Counted from the stretch's first letter, positions 1 through 11,969 are shown. The stretch: DNA of 64,000 nt from Scolanthus callimorphus (GCA_033964015.1 JAWWUD010000054.1:62001-126000), one strand, 5' to 3'. Notes: generated by a model not told the origin, from the letters alone. Program-made: numbers and translations.

Positions 1-540
1 GTTCATTTTCAGTGGATTCCACAGAATGATCTCCTTGGTCATCCCAAAGTGAAGCTTATTATCTCGCATTGCGGAATGAATGGAATGTTCGAGGCAGCTT
101 ATCACGGGGTTCCTGTGGTTGCCATCCCTATTTTTGGCGACCAGTTTATGAATGCACAAAACCTGAAAGAAATAGGTATGGCGGAGATATTAAAGTTCAA
201 AGGTCTCAACGCCGATGACCTCGCAACAGCGGCCCTAAAAGTGTTAAATGAGAAATCGTACCGGGAAAACGCCAAGCGAGTTAATATTAAAATGAGGTTA
301 CCCGGATGTGACAGGCCTGGAGGGTGCGTCAACCTTGCAGCGGACTGGGTCGAGTATGGAATCCAAACGGACGGCGCTCGTCACTTTCGCACAGAGATGG
401 ATAATTTGTCCTTTATACAGTTGTACCTTATAGATGTCATGTTTTTGATCGCAGTTGTTCTAGGTTTGGTTGGTTTAGCTGTAGTATATTCTTTCAAGTT
501 TTGCTTCAGGGTTTGTAGAGGGAAGTCTAAAACTGAATGA
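1..540 (+). CDS. UDP-glucuronosyltransferase, C-terminal exon (partial)
   Basis: The reading frame is open from base 1 and ends at a stop at 538-540, giving the last 179 residues of a UGT. UGTs transfer a sugar from a UDP-sugar to small lipophilic molecules in the ER lumen. The UDP-sugar binding signature opens the fragment: WIPQNDLLGHPK, then SHCGMNGMFEA, then GVPVVAIPIFGDQ. The usual HGG of the signature reads HCG here. Near the C-terminus there is a hydrophobic membrane helix (about residues 141-165) and a short basic tail ending KSKTE, which fits a KxKxx ER-retrieval motif. The N-terminal substrate-binding half lies outside the window. The family is clear; the subfamily and substrate cannot be told. 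No upstream exon boundary is visible. Confidence 0.93.
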   Translation, partial: VHFQWIPQNDLLGHPKVKLIISHCGMNGMFEAAYHGVPVVAIPIFGDQFMNAQNLKEIGMAEILKFKGLNADDLATAALKVLNEKSYRENAKRVNIKMRLPGCDRPGGCVNLAADWVEYGIQTDGARHFRTEMDNLSFIQLYLIDVMFLIAVVLGLVGLAVVYSFKFCFRVCRGKSKTE

Positions 541-624
541 AGATGTTTGCCTTTTTTTTCTATGAAAACGTTTGAACTTACTTTTTCAGCGACAATCTTA
601 CATAGCAATGTCATTTAGATTTAG

Positions 625-771
625 AATCGTATGATATCTCTTTTGTGTCGACATTGTAGACGAGATATCATACGATTCAAGTATCTTCAAAAGCTTCAGG
701 AGTCTAAATTCCGCAGAAAATAGCACTCAAAAGTGCTATTTTCTTAGCGGAATCTAGCCTCCTGAAGCTTT
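625..771. repeat. Two adjacent perfect-stem hairpins downstream of UGT
   Basis: The first stem pairs 625-641 (GAATCGTATGATATCTC) with 661-677. The second is an 80-bp near-palindrome from 690 to 771, with AAAGCTTCAGGAG at one end and its complement at the other. It begins about 150 bp after the UGT stop codon. It could be a small foldback element or a structured 3' UTR; the sequence does not decide. Confidence 0.7.
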
Positions 772-2042
772 GAATAATCCTATAGAATTGCTATTATAAC
801 AATATCGTGAGAATAAAAAACTGCAGGCTATTTGACTTTGTCTAGTGAACAGACGTTTATCAATGATTGGGAAACATAGCATACAGGAAAAACCCGATTA
901 AAAGAACAAGTGGATTAAGGACAAGGCTGAAATTTGGCCAAAAAGGTCTTAGACATTCGAACACATCCAGCCTGAAAATTTAAAATCGTAACAGCCCCTT
1001 CAAATACTGCCATTCCAAGAACCTCGAGACCGCTTATTACAGGCTTGAATAAATTCCACGCTTGATGTCTTCCAATTCTCCGCCAAACCGTTCTTTTACG
1101 CTCGCGAAACATTGTAAAACCGCCCCGAGAAAGAACGCAACGATGACGAATTAAAAATCATTGCGAGTTGCGCGGGGTTGTTATTATTTGTTTGGAATTT
1201 TCTTTTATTTTTTTTTTTCGTGCTTTTGTTTATTTTTGTAAATTCTGTTTGTGAATTGGTGAAAGCTATTAAATAAAATAAATAGATAAATAAAATAATA
1301 TAATATATTGCACTATCAAAATCACGTGCGCGGACTGGCTCATTTTGGGAACCAAGCACTTCAAATCGAGGCTTTCTCCTTGTTCCAATACATTTACAAT
1401 AATTTTAGAAGAGAGCCTCGACTTGAGGTCATTGTTTGTAGCGAGCGTAATTCGAACATGGTCTATTCCTACCTCACCTTTTCTTGAACACTCTTAATTT
1501 GCAACACATACACTCAAATCTTAGCAACCCATCGTGAGTAACGGCTGTTCATACGGGACCTATCCTGATTCTCATCCGCTACGGTGGAGTACGTTGTCAC
1601 TTCCTACCCCTGCATCTCATCATAGTAACCGGGTGAATAGTTCTGGATTAGAATTACGTGGAAATATGGACCAATCACAATATTGTACTTACGAAATCTG
1701 TCGAATTGTTTACGCAGCTATGCGGCCGAAAAGTCCCAAAGGGTGCGAACATTTAACCGGTCACGGTGCTTCTATGTCGGTTGAAAATTTTTCCCTCAAA
1801 AATCCGTCCTCGATTTGACTGGACGAGTTTCCGCGCGGCTATATTCGCTCTTTTAGTCAGTACCTATGTGAACTGCACGCCTATTAAGCGAACGACTATT
1901 CGCGGGGACGAAGTTTTGTCCGGTCCCGTGGAAACATAGCCTTTAACTTAAGTATTTGTTTTCACGGGTCCGGACCGAACGAAAGTTAATGCTTTGTTTC
2001 AACTGGACCGGACGAAGTCTCGTCCACACGTTTACTGAGTAA
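772..2042. other. Gene-free spacer between UGT and the first dynein exon
   Basis: No exon of a recognisable protein is visible. The stretch 1200-1310 is AT-rich. Around 1926-1945 the phrase CCGTGGAAACATAGCCTT occurs, and it recurs at 2090-2107 in the duplicated splice-acceptor tract. No upstream dynein exon is seen here. Confidence 0.5.
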
Positions 2043-2199
2043 ACTCTTGTTCCTTTTTTTTTACCCAGATGTGCCTGAGCGACTACAAATTCCGTGGAAA
2101 CATAGCCTTAGTGAAATCTCTTTTTACCCAGATGTTCCTTAGCTACTACAAATTCCGTGCAATTAAAACCTTAGTGAAATCTTTCTTTTTTTTACCCAG
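2043..2199 (+). repeat. Triplicated 3' splice-acceptor region before a dynein exon
   Basis: A polypyrimidine tract followed by ACCCAG/ATG occurs three times, with the ATG at 2069, 2132 and 2200. Units one and two share the following bases (TACAAATTCCGTG, then CCTTAGTGAAATCT), so this is a local tandem duplication of the intron-exon border. Only the third copy leads into the conserved dynein reading frame. Splicing at either upstream copy would reach a stop codon, because the spacing from copy two to copy three (68 bp) breaks the frame. Confidence 0.7.
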
Positions 2200-5100
2200 A
2201 TGTTCTTGAACGACTATGACGAGCTACCGTTAGACGCCCTAACGTACCTGATTGGCCAGTGTAACTATGGGGGTCGTGTGACGGACGACAAGGACAGACG
2301 ACTCCTTGTGTGTCTGCTCTCCATATGCGTCTGTAGGGAGATCGTGGACAACGAGAAACACAAGTAAGGGGCCGATAATATCAGGAAAGAGGGAGTGACT
2401 TTTCTAGAGCCCAAAAATGTCTACAGACCAAAGCCACAAAGTCATTTGAATTTGTGTGAAATAAATTGTCACCATTCGACTGAGGACAACCCCCAACATC
2501 AAATTGTTGGTCCCTAAGGCGGATAAACTTGCTGGCTGGCTCACTCTGCATGTCTGGTTGTGGAAGAAGTCTAACTCGGTGCTTTTGTAAAGAAGTTGCA
2601 GATCGCATTTTTTTACTTAACAATAACAATACCGATAACGATGTAATGATGATTTTCTAGGGTTTTTTCTCGCACGTACGCGTCAGTTCAAAGTCACTAA
2701 TGTAAACTAGGTGTAATTCGGCGCCATCTGCCGCGATGTTGGTTCTAGGCTCTTTGCAAATTGATGCGATTTGAAGAAAAGAGAGCACAGAAATCGCACT
2801 GGATTTGCGTGTACATAAGAGACTTGGAATTGCAACTCGCGCAAGAAACATCGCCGCGACTAAAGTGTAAACCGGCCTTTACCAAGTTAATAAACTGAGA
2901 CTGTGCTGTTTCTTTGTGCGCCTACAGATTTTCAGACAGCGGTCTTTACTATGCGCCGCCAAAAGGTCCTTACGAGTCTTACGTGGAGTACATCCGGGGA
3001 CTGCCATTGCTGCCTAACCCGGAAGTGTTTGGTTTACACGAGAACGCCGATATCACCAAGGATCAGAAGGAGACACAGGAGGTATTACAACCTTGAGCAA
3101 CAAACTGAGGTCTCATAGACAAAAGCGGCTAACCGTGTGTACATCTTGTTGCCACCCACTTCAGATCATGTGATAGTGATTCTTTGTGGATACTTTTGTT
3201 ATTTCTGCGCATACACTCAGTCGAGTGAGAAACATTTGACGATTATAACCACCCAAAGGAATCATCACATGATCTGAATTGGGTGGCAACAAGATGTAAA
3301 CACCGTTAGCTGATTTGGTCTTTAGGATGCTCCGCTCGAAATCCCATCCTCTCTTACTTTCTACATCGCCTCGTCGTGTTTGTCAACTGTTTATTATTTG
3401 TCGTCAGTACACATCCTTCTCTCCTCTTCACTACTTTCTACAATCTTTGGCATTTTTGGGTCAAATGCTGTCGTCTAATTCAATATTCATATCGTGACTA
3501 AATTCAGACCATTTTGTCAGGTAACCTCGGGGGTACTCGAAGGTCAAACTGGTAGGGATGACTGTCGGGAAGTCCGAATTTCCACCCAAAAATATACCTG
3601 TCAGAATAGAATCTCACTCTAAAAAATGCTCCTCGGTCCTAAAATACCTTTTTCGGCGTACCGTTTTAGTTCAAAGAACTCCTAAAAGATTTTCTTCAGC
3701 GTGCGATTTTCGTTCAGAAAACCCCTAAAAAATACTAGATCGCCGATTTTAACCCCTACCAAATACGGCGGTCATACCTACCATTCGAATATAGGTTCCG
3801 ATAAATAGGTAGCCTGCGAGCCGGCTCTCCAGTGGGTTTTCCAGAGAAGAATTCGTTAGGGCGCGCGCGGGGTTCCTGTGGCGTCGGGATTCCTGTGTCG
3901 CGGGGGAGGAATGACACAGGAATCCCGCGCGCCAAAAAAATCGAATATCCGAAAAAACCTACTGGAGAGCCGGCTAGCAGGCTACTTCCCCCCGCGACAC
4001 AGGAATCCCGCGCACCAAACAAATCAAATATCCGAAAAAACCCACTGGAGAGCCGGCTAGCAGGCTACTTCCCCCCGCGACACAGGAATCCCGCGCGCCA
4101 AAAAAATCGAATATCCGAAAAAACCCACTGGAGAGCCGGCTAGCAGGCTACTTCCCCCCGCGACACAGGAATCCCGCGCACCAAACAAATCAAATATCCG
4201 AGAAAACCCACTGGAGAGCCGGCTAGCAGGCTAATAAATAGGCTAAACACAATAATTTATGCATCTAGAAACCTCTCTCTTTCCTATTTTCCGCCTATTT
4301 TTTGGTCCAAATCTTCCTATTTTACCTATTTTTTCAACCATGAAATTCCTGTTTTCCTATTCTTATCAACCACCCTACCGCTTGACACCCTGTTACTGAC
4401 ACAGTCTTTTGCCATTAGTTATTTGAATGCATCCTCCTGACGCTACCCCGTCAGACCGGCGGAGGCGGCAAATCTTCAGCTGATATGATAGAAGAGCTGG
4501 CTACCGATATCCTGTCAAAGTTCCCTCCTCTCTTTGACCTGGAAATGGTGATCAAGAAGTACCCTGTCATCTACACAGACTCCATGAACACCGTCCTTCG
4601 CCAGGAACTTATCCGGTTTAACAGGCTCACCGAGGTTGTCATCAGCACGCTGAGGAACCTGCGAAAGGCGATCAAGGTAAGGTGCTGATCCATACTCCGA
4701 TCCTACTCCGGGTCCTAAGATCGCCGTAATCTTGGGCAATCTTAGGCGATCTTGTGTATGTTTTCTTTATTTCATGTTGGGATCTTGGGCAATTTTAGGT
4801 GATCTTAGGTACCGGTTTAGGCCTGATAGCCTGATTAAACCAACCGCCGGCTGAAGCAAAATTATACTTTTCTATTGCGGGAATAAGGAAAGTTTTGAGT
4901 TTAAGCCTCAAAGACATAATAATAATAATAATAATAAATAATAAATAGGTTTATTCGAATGCCATTGCAGTTGAAACTGAATTACAGCAACGGGCCAGCA
5001 ATATCTAGCAACAATAATTACAAAAATCTATGTGATACAAAGTCACCAAAGCGATTTGTAGTCGGGATGCGTCCCGTTGTACTCACAGTCCCTGACCTAA

Positions 5101-8100
5101 GTGAATAACCATGTGCATTTCGTGTTACACTTCCAGTAATTACAGACCTTAGAGGTTCCTGCTCCCTAGCGGAGGCCATGAACTTAAAGCATAAATCATT
5201 TCTGCGAGAGGAGAGGCTTTGTAGCCCACAGGCATCCAAAGCCTCCTGGTAACGCAGGTGTGGAAAAACAATACGGAGGACTTTCCTTTCCGATAATGAG
5301 TCAAAGTTTGGCTCAATCTCGTTCTCGGTGAAATTATGTTGGAGGGCTTTTTAGGAGTCTGTCCTTGTCGTTCCTTTTCCTTCTTATTTTGATATAAGGA
5401 AGGTTGTGGGAAATCGCCCGGAAGAAAAATTTTGAAACTGAAGACCTCAAAAACGGTCTGAAATGCTTCAAAATTTGGTGCTAAATTGCCAGATTTTGCT
5501 CGTCTGTAAAATGCCCAGAAAAAAAGCTGTAGATGGAATACGTAAAACGGTCGAGCGCAGCACTTTCTTTGGATAATTTTTATTTGGACAACATCACGTT
5601 TTTTGCTGGTGTATTTTGGCCAACCTACGCCTCATGGACCTTTGTTAAACCGAATGTATGAAAAAAAGCTTTAATTATGACGGAGCAAACCTTTGGAATG
5701 TCCTACCCGAAGACTGTCGAAACCAGAATGATCTTCAATCGTTTTCCAACAAAATGAACTCGAGCTCCCACCCTTAACAATACACGACCTCTATTTGAAA
5801 AGTTTTGCATATGTATATACATTTCTCCAATATATATTAGAAAAATTTTAAGTATAGTTTCAATAGTTAAATACAGTAAACATTAAGGAAAAACATCGGT
5901 AAGTTGAAAAAGGGCACCATACATTTGTACAGATGTGACCTCCCTTTCTCAAATCCTGGCTACACCCCTGGGCGTGTATAAATAAAGTTTTTCCTACCTA
6001 CCTGCCTTAATATCAAAAGAGGATCAAACTCTTGGCAATGTTATTTCAGGGTCTTGTTGTGATGTCAGCTGACCTGGAGGACGTTTTTAACAACATGTTA
6101 GTGGGGAAAGTACCTGCCGTGTGGGCCGCCAAGTCCTATCCATCTCTCAAACCACTCGGAAGCTACGTCACAGATCTACTAGAAAGGTGAGTCCATCAAC
6201 AGGAGAGGCCATATACACAGGGCTAGATGAGGCCAATCAGCAGGAGCCTCCATCTACTCAACATTGGTCTAGCCATATGCACAGGAGCCTATCAAGAGCA
6301 GACTCCAACTACTACACTAGGTCTAGCCATATGCACAGAAGTAGAAGAATCAGGAGTCCATCAAACAGGAGCCTCCGTCTACTCCACTAGGTCTAGCCAT
6401 ATGCACAGAAGCCTATCAAGAGCAGACTCCACCTACTACACTAGGTCTAGTCATATGCACAGAAGTAGAAGAATCAGGAGCCTCCATCTATTTCACTAGT
6501 TCTAGCCATATGCACAGGATTAGGAGAATCAGGAGCCCATCAACAGGAGTCTCCATCTACTCCACTAGGTCTAGCCATATGCACAGGAGCCCATCAACAG
6601 GAGTCTCCATCTACTCCACTAGGTCTAGTCATATGTACAGGGAGCCCATCAACAGGAGCCTCCATCTACTCCACTAGGTCTAGCCATATGTACAGGGAGC
6701 CCATCAACAGGAGTCTCCATCTACTCCACTAGGTCTAGCCATATGCACAGGAGTCCATCAACAGGAGTCTCCATCTACTCCACTAGGTCTAGCCGTATGC
6801 ACAGGAGCCCATTAACAGGAGTCTCCATCTACACCACTAGGTCTAGCCATATGCACAGGAGCCCATCAACAGGAGTCTCCATCTACTCCACTAGGTCTAG
6901 CCATATGCACAGGGAGCCCATCAACAGGAGCCTCCATCTACTTCACTAGGTCTAGCCATATGCACAGGAGTCCATCAACAGGAGTCTCCATCTACTTCAC
7001 TAGGTCTAGCCATATGCACAGGAGTCCATCAACAGGAGTCTCCATCTACTCCACTAGGTCTAGCCATATGCACAGGAGCCCATCAACAGGAGTCTCCATC
7101 TACTTCACTAGGTCTAGCCATATGCACAGGAGTCCATCAACAGGAGTCTCCATCTACTCCACTAGGTCTAGCCATATGCACAGGAGCCCATCAACAGGAG
7201 TCTCCATCTACTCCACTAGGTCTAGCCATATGCACAGGAGCCCATCAACAGGAGTCTCCATCTACTTCACTAGGTCTAGCCATATGCACAGGAGCCCATC
7301 AACAGGAGCCTCCATCTACTCCACTAGGTCTAGCCATATGCACAGGAGCCCATCAACAGGAGCCTCCATCTACTCCACTAGGTCTAGCCATATGCACAGG
7401 AGCCCATCAACAGGAGTCTCCATCTACTCCAATAGGTCTAGTCATATGCACAGGGAGCCCATCAACAGGAGTCTCCATATACTCCACTAAGTCTAGCCAT
7501 ATGCACAGGAGCCCATCAACAGGAGTCTCCATCTACTCCACTAGGTCTAGCCATATGCACAGGAGCCCATCAACAGGAGTCTCCATCTACTCCACTAGGT
7601 CTAGCCATATGCACAGGAGCCCATCAACAGGAGTCTCCATCTACTTCACTAGGTCTAGCCATATGCACAGGAGTCCATCAACAGGAGCCTCCATCTACTC
7701 CACTAGGTCTAGCCATATGCACAGGGAGCCCATCAACAGGAGCCTCCATCTACTCCACTAGGTCTAGCCATATGTACAGGAGTAGAATAGTCTAGCCATA
7801 TGCACAGTAGCCCATAAACATGGGCCCCCATCGTTCTAGCTGATTTCTCGTGAATTACTAATCAACAATGAATGGTTCACTCTAAAATTTTGGCACTGCC
7901 ACTTGAGCTAGGCGTGATGTTCTTCCTTATCTCTTGTGTCAGGTTGAAGTTTTTCCAGGATTGGATCGACCATGGCCCGCCCAACGTGTTCTGGGTTTCA
8001 GGATTCTATTTTACACAGTCCTTCTTAACGGGTATGAATTCCTTGCACGTTACTTTCTAGATAACAATACAAAAACTTTTACTTCGCCATGTCGTCTTTG

Positions 8101-10446
8101 CTTGAAGGCCAAAATGTTTGGTCATGCGTAAAATTCTAAAGCTGAGTCATTCGAACAGTCAGTTGACAGTGCATAATCGCGCTTCTATGCGTCATATTAT
8201 GTGTAGAGCTCCTGAACTTAATTTCTATTGTTGCTTTCAGGTGCGCGACAGAATTTCGCGCGTAAATACACGATACCTATCGACCACGTGGGGTTCGAGT
8301 TTGACGTGATGAAAGAAGAAAAGGACATGGATAGCAAGCCCGAGGATGGCGTCTATGTTTATGTGAGTATTAGGACCTTCAAACAGAGGGAGGACTTGTC
8401 CAGACATGGTTCTTATTTATTGCTCCCTGATACGGTAGGTTTTGGAGTATGCGGCGCCTATATGGGCCTTCCTTCCTGAGTACCCCATTGAGTTCGTCGA
8501 ATCTTTCAAGCGGAAGAATAATCTTCCCCCACCTGAGCTATGAACCTGGGCTCAGAGAGGCAAGGCTGGACCATCTAATAGTCCGCCGAGCTGAACTTTG
8601 TACGAGGTTCATGGCTAAAGCGTGACTGACAGAGCCTCTAAGCTATATTGTTCCTTCAGGTAATTTCAGTAGCCAGATTAAGCGGTATAAGGTTGCCACT
8701 GAACGTTTTAATAATTTTTTCACTGTTCGCTTCCGGTAATGTATGCTTTTGTGAATTGTATTCTCGCTCATTATGTTATCAGCCATTGCTGCAAAGAATG
8801 GGATGAAATGATTATGATTATTTTATTAGGAAAGAGTACTTCACATTTCGTGATGTAGTTGCTTACAAATCTGTGCAAGGAACGAGTATAACATCAGCTT
8901 CGCTGTCAAATTAAGGTGGCCCACGCCTTCTCCTAAGAAACTTGACCCAAAACGAAATTATCAAATTTAGCCAGAAAACGTGATTTTAGTGTAGAGATTG
9001 TTGGTGGCGATCTTTGGAAATGATGTGTATCATGATTTCAGCAGCTCCAAAGTTTCGCCGATCGTGTTTGAGAAGAAACTTTCCAAACAATGCCAAACAG
9101 CCCTCATGTTACCTAAAACGTTTTAATTTCATTTCTTCGTTGTAAATGAAATACTTTATTGCCAAAGTTTACATAACCAAAAGCATGTGAAATTTTATTG
9201 GTGCAAATTTATGTTAGTTTCACAGGAAATTTCTGCAGAAACCCATCCATGGGAAAAGCTAAATTTTCCATGGTAGACGAATGGGAAGTGTTCGGATTTC
9301 CCGTGGCTATCCATGTGAATTCTGAACACTTCCCATGCGTGTGCCTTGGGACATTCAGCTTTTCCCATGGATGTGTTTCTACAGAAATTCCCTGTGTTAA
9401 TGGCATAAAATAATTTCCTCCGATCGATAAGAGTTATTATCAGAGGATGTCCCGCTTTGCTGAAAACTCACGGAAGATTTTCTCTCTTTCCCCAGGGTCT
9501 GTTCCTCGAGGGCGCGCGATGGGATCGTGATACCATGCTGATAGGAGAATCCCTACCCAAGGTCCTCTTCGACACACTTCCTGTGGTATCCTTTGAGTCA
9601 TTTACATTGCCACACTATAGAGCGGTTTTTATATGACTGTAGTGAAACCAATCGCCAAGTAATTACACAAAGCAATTGCAAATTACTCACGACAGTCATC
9701 TGAAATCCACTCTTATATAATGGGCAATTCACACGATATTTGTCAGTCTGTTGGCGATCTAAAGAAATCGCGTCCGCATCGCTGCGGAATTTTAAAAAGC
9801 GCGCGCGACGTGGGGCAAGTGAGATCGCTATGAGATCTCAGGCCGTTCATACCACGCGATGTTGCATCGCCTTGAGCTCACCGTAGAAATCGCCGCTTCA
9901 ATTCATTTTGGGAATGAGAGGTTCCAGATCACTGAGCTTACAAAGTAAAGCGTCTGTGATTATTACCCTAGCACACAAAAAAAACTATTTAAAAAAACTG
10001 CGATGCTGCTTTACATGTAACATAAATAGTTTTCGTTTGTATGCGGTTGTGTACGCATTAATAGTTCGCACTCAGTTTCGTAGAAAGGGGACGCAGTTTA
10101 GAACGTATTCGAAACGACATTCGAGACAAAATCGGCGCGCATGCGATTCCATTTTTACTAAAACCACGCCAAATTTAAACAGTGTAGTTTTTGAACACAG
10201 TTAAGCCAAACGTCATTGGCCTTAACACGTTTCTACCAGATGTGGATTATTCCAGGGGAGAAGACGAAATTCAAGAGCAAACCCAACTACCCGTGCCCAG
10301 TCTACAAAACCAGCGCGCGACGTGGGACACTTTCCACCACAGGCCACTCGACAAACTTTGTCATGTACGTCAACCTCCCTTCAGATAGACCCGAGAGGCA
10401 CTGGGTTAACAGGGGCGTGGCGTTGCTATGTCAACTGGATGACTAG
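2200..10446 (+). CDS. Axonemal dynein heavy chain, last eight exons (partial)
   Basis: The exons are 2200-2363, 2928-3081, 4419-4676, 6050-6186, 7943-8031, 8241-8362, 9496-9585 and 10240-10446 (stop TAG). All have AG/GT borders with matching phases and together give 406 residues with no frame break. This is the AAA6 and C-terminal domain region of the ciliary motor. Family landmarks in order are [34 protein letters not shown], a long helical segment, [68 protein letters not shown] and the terminal [11 protein letters not shown]. The ending suggests the single-headed inner-arm type (DNAH3/7/12-like), which is inference. No upstream exon is found between the UGT stop and 2200, so the gene either spans UGT or is truncated. 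A variant ATTAAA polyadenylation signal lies at 10676. Confidence 0.95.
3128..3310. mobile_element. Foldback MITE in a dynein intron
   Basis: The ends are inverted repeats of roughly 45 bp. GCTAACCGTGTGTACATCTT at 3128 pairs with the complement ending at 3310, and both arms carry TGTTGCCACCCA and GATCATGTGAT. There is no coding capacity. It sits 47 bp after the second dynein exon. Confidence 0.8.
3800..4240. repeat. 83-bp tandem repeat with an inverted lead copy
   Basis: The phrase ACTGGAGAGCCGGCTAGCAG recurs at 3961, 4044, 4127 and 4210, an exact 83-bp period. The copies alternate at two variant sites (GCGCGCCAAAA / GCGCACCAAAC). The segment from about 3810 to 3910 is the same unit in reverse orientation (CCGGCTCTCCAGTGGGTTTT, then GATTCCTGTGTCGCGGGGG). 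It lies in the dynein intron before the third exon in the window. Confidence 0.85.
4917..5372 (-). mobile_element. 5'-truncated LINE, C-terminal reverse-transcriptase fragment
   Basis: The minus strand of 5018-5330 encodes the tail of a non-LTR retrotransposon protein. The order is a [16 protein letters not shown] segment, [20 protein letters not shown], then a short basic C-terminus ending at 5018. It is followed on the element's sense strand by a 3' tail of ATT triplets (4917-4947). Such 3' microsatellites are usual for CR1/L2-type LINEs. The 5' part is missing. It sits in a dynein intron, antisense to the gene. Confidence 0.7.
6187..7812 (+). repeat. 54-bp minisatellite starting at a dynein splice donor
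   Basis: About 28-30 copies of a 54-bp unit are present; each contains CATATGCACAGGAGCCCATC, then CTACTCCACTAGGTCTAG. Some units have one extra G (AGGGAGCCC), making 55 bp. Because 54 is a multiple of three, long frames read as an 18-residue repeat ([18 protein letters not shown]), but there is no sign that they are translated. The first unit overlaps the donor after the exon ending at 6186: the intron begins GTGAGTCCATCAACAGGAG, which is repeat sequence. The early copies (6187-6540) are more diverged than the later ones. Confidence 0.95.
9221..9396. mobile_element. Foldback MITE in a dynein intron
   Basis: The arm CACAGGAAATTTCTGCAGAA followed by CCATGGGAAAAGCT is matched by the complement ending CCTGTG at 9396. 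The inner part also pairs (GAAGTGTTC with GAACACTTC). The arms are about 45 bp. There is no coding capacity. Confidence 0.8.
9618..9716. mobile_element. MITE of the TAGAGCGGTTTT family, short copy
   Basis: The left end reads TAGAGCGGTTTTTATATGAC and the right end is the diverged complement (GTCATCTGAAATCCACTCTTA). A longer copy of the same family with the same ends lies at 42880-43132. It sits just after the dynein exon ending at 9585. Confidence 0.75.
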
Positions 10447-10871
10447 ACGAAGCCGTTAGTTGCTATGACAACGTAACTGCTAAAGTGAAATGAATTTTGT
10501 AAATACTCGTGTGTGAAAAAAGTATCCAAAATTGGAGTGTTGAGCAGTCGTGAATATGCCTACATTGGTCAGTGTTGTTAGACAAGGCTGGTCTATGTCT
10601 CTTCATAAGTTATGTATTTATTGAACGTGACTCTGCGTATATCTTTTATTATTTTTGATACTGGAAAACTGTGTAATTAAATTTTAGCGAAGTGGTCACA
10701 GTTTTGTAAAGAATGCATTAAATGAGTGAGAACAATAATTTATAGAATCCTGTGTTGTTGTTTTATCTTAGAAAATGCGACTTCAGGTTGTAAAGAGCAT
10801 TTAACCTTATAGTCCACGCCATGAACTGTCCTTCGCGGCTCCGGTTGTGCCTGTGGTCGCGGAAAGGAGAG

Positions 10872-11600
10872 TCCAGAAACCTATGAATGCGCAAGCTCTA
10901 GATCTGACCAATAACTTTTTTTTTTGTTAATGTGCATGGTCGAAAATACCGCTAACTGACATCTTGTTATTGTTTCTTCTCATCAAGAGAGGACTTAACA
11001 AAAATAAGGTCTTGGTCAGATGTAGCGCATGCGCATTCAAAGGTTTCTGGAATTATCGAACCCAGAGCTCCCTGGCTCGTCTCCTCGCGGGGGAGGCTCT
11101 GGTGACAGCCACTGACGCATGCGCGAGATTTAATACAGAGCCGCTGAGAGAAAGACCTTTCAGCGCGTGCTCAAAACGCTCAAAATCAGCCGATCAGCGA
11201 CGGCCCTCAAATACATGTCCCCAGAGCCTCCCCTTCGAGCCGACGAGCTCTGGGTACGAGAATGTACTTTTCGGCGACCACAAGCAACAACGGAACGCGA
11301 TGTAGGCGACGTGCGCGATGTTGGTGACCAATTTCAAACGGCACCAAAAAAACGCGTTTTTCATCAAAAATAAATTGATCGCAACAATATTTTCATAATT
11401 TACATACCAATAAAGGTACTGCCAAAGCATGAGGACGTAGCAATAAACTGAAAGATCTTACAAAACTGCTGGTTACCTTACTAAATCAAAACTCGCGCAT
11501 GCGTCAATGGCTGTCAGCACAGCCGCCCCGTGAAGTGGCGAGACAGGAAGCTCTGGGTAAGAGAATACGCGGAGAGGCACTGTTGACAGCCAGATAAGCA
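10872..11600. repeat. Cluster of overlapping inverted repeats after the dynein stop
   Basis: The segment at 10872-10915 (CCAGAAACCTATGAATGCGC) pairs with 10998-11050. GACAGCCACTGACGCATGCG at about 11104 pairs with the segment at about 11497-11515. The motif CCAGAGCTCCCTGG...GGGAGGCTCTGG at 11060-11102 is itself a palindrome, and relatives occur near 11221, 11548, 28465, 32447 and 63465. No gene is recognised in 10447-11654 apart from the dynein 3' UTR. Confidence 0.6.
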
Positions 11601-11654
11601 TGCGTATAAGTAAATGACCTATTTATACTTCGAATTTATTTTTATTTATTTTTT

Positions 11655-11969
11655 GGCTGATTGCATTTTTTAAACCGCACCAGGGGAGTTGAGGATCTCT
11701 CTTAAAAGACCCTCTCCCCTGGAATTTCCACTCGTGAAACTGACCCCCTCCCCTGGAATTTTCAACCTCACAAAGGACCCCCTCCCCTGGAATTTCCATT
11801 TTCTGGCAAAATACCTGGAAAAATCAATTTTTGGATCAAATGTCCCTGGAAAGTCACCTTTTTTTACTCCCTTGGAATTTCCAGTCTCCAGGCACACCCC
11901 CTTCCGTGGAATTTCCAGAGTCCAATTAAATCCCCCCCTCCCCCGTGCGGTTTAAAAATGCAATCAGCC
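11655..11969. mobile_element. MITE with 25-bp terminal repeats and internal CCCCTGGAATTTCC repeats
   Basis: The ends are GGCTGATTGCATTTTTTAAA plus CCGCAC at 11655 and its complement ending at 11969. Between them the phrase CCCTCCCCTGGAATTTCCA repeats several times with variation from about 11705 to 11930. It encodes no recognised protein. Confidence 0.75.

Noticed and set aside
1534..1818. 94-codon open frame between UGT and dynein
   Set aside because: No family resemblance and no convincing splice context. Composition fits chance.
6743..7761. Long open frames encoding an 18-residue repeat in the minisatellite
   Set aside because: The frame is open only because the unit is 54 bp. It lies wholly in a dynein intron whose splice sites are clear, and the 55-bp units shift the frame.
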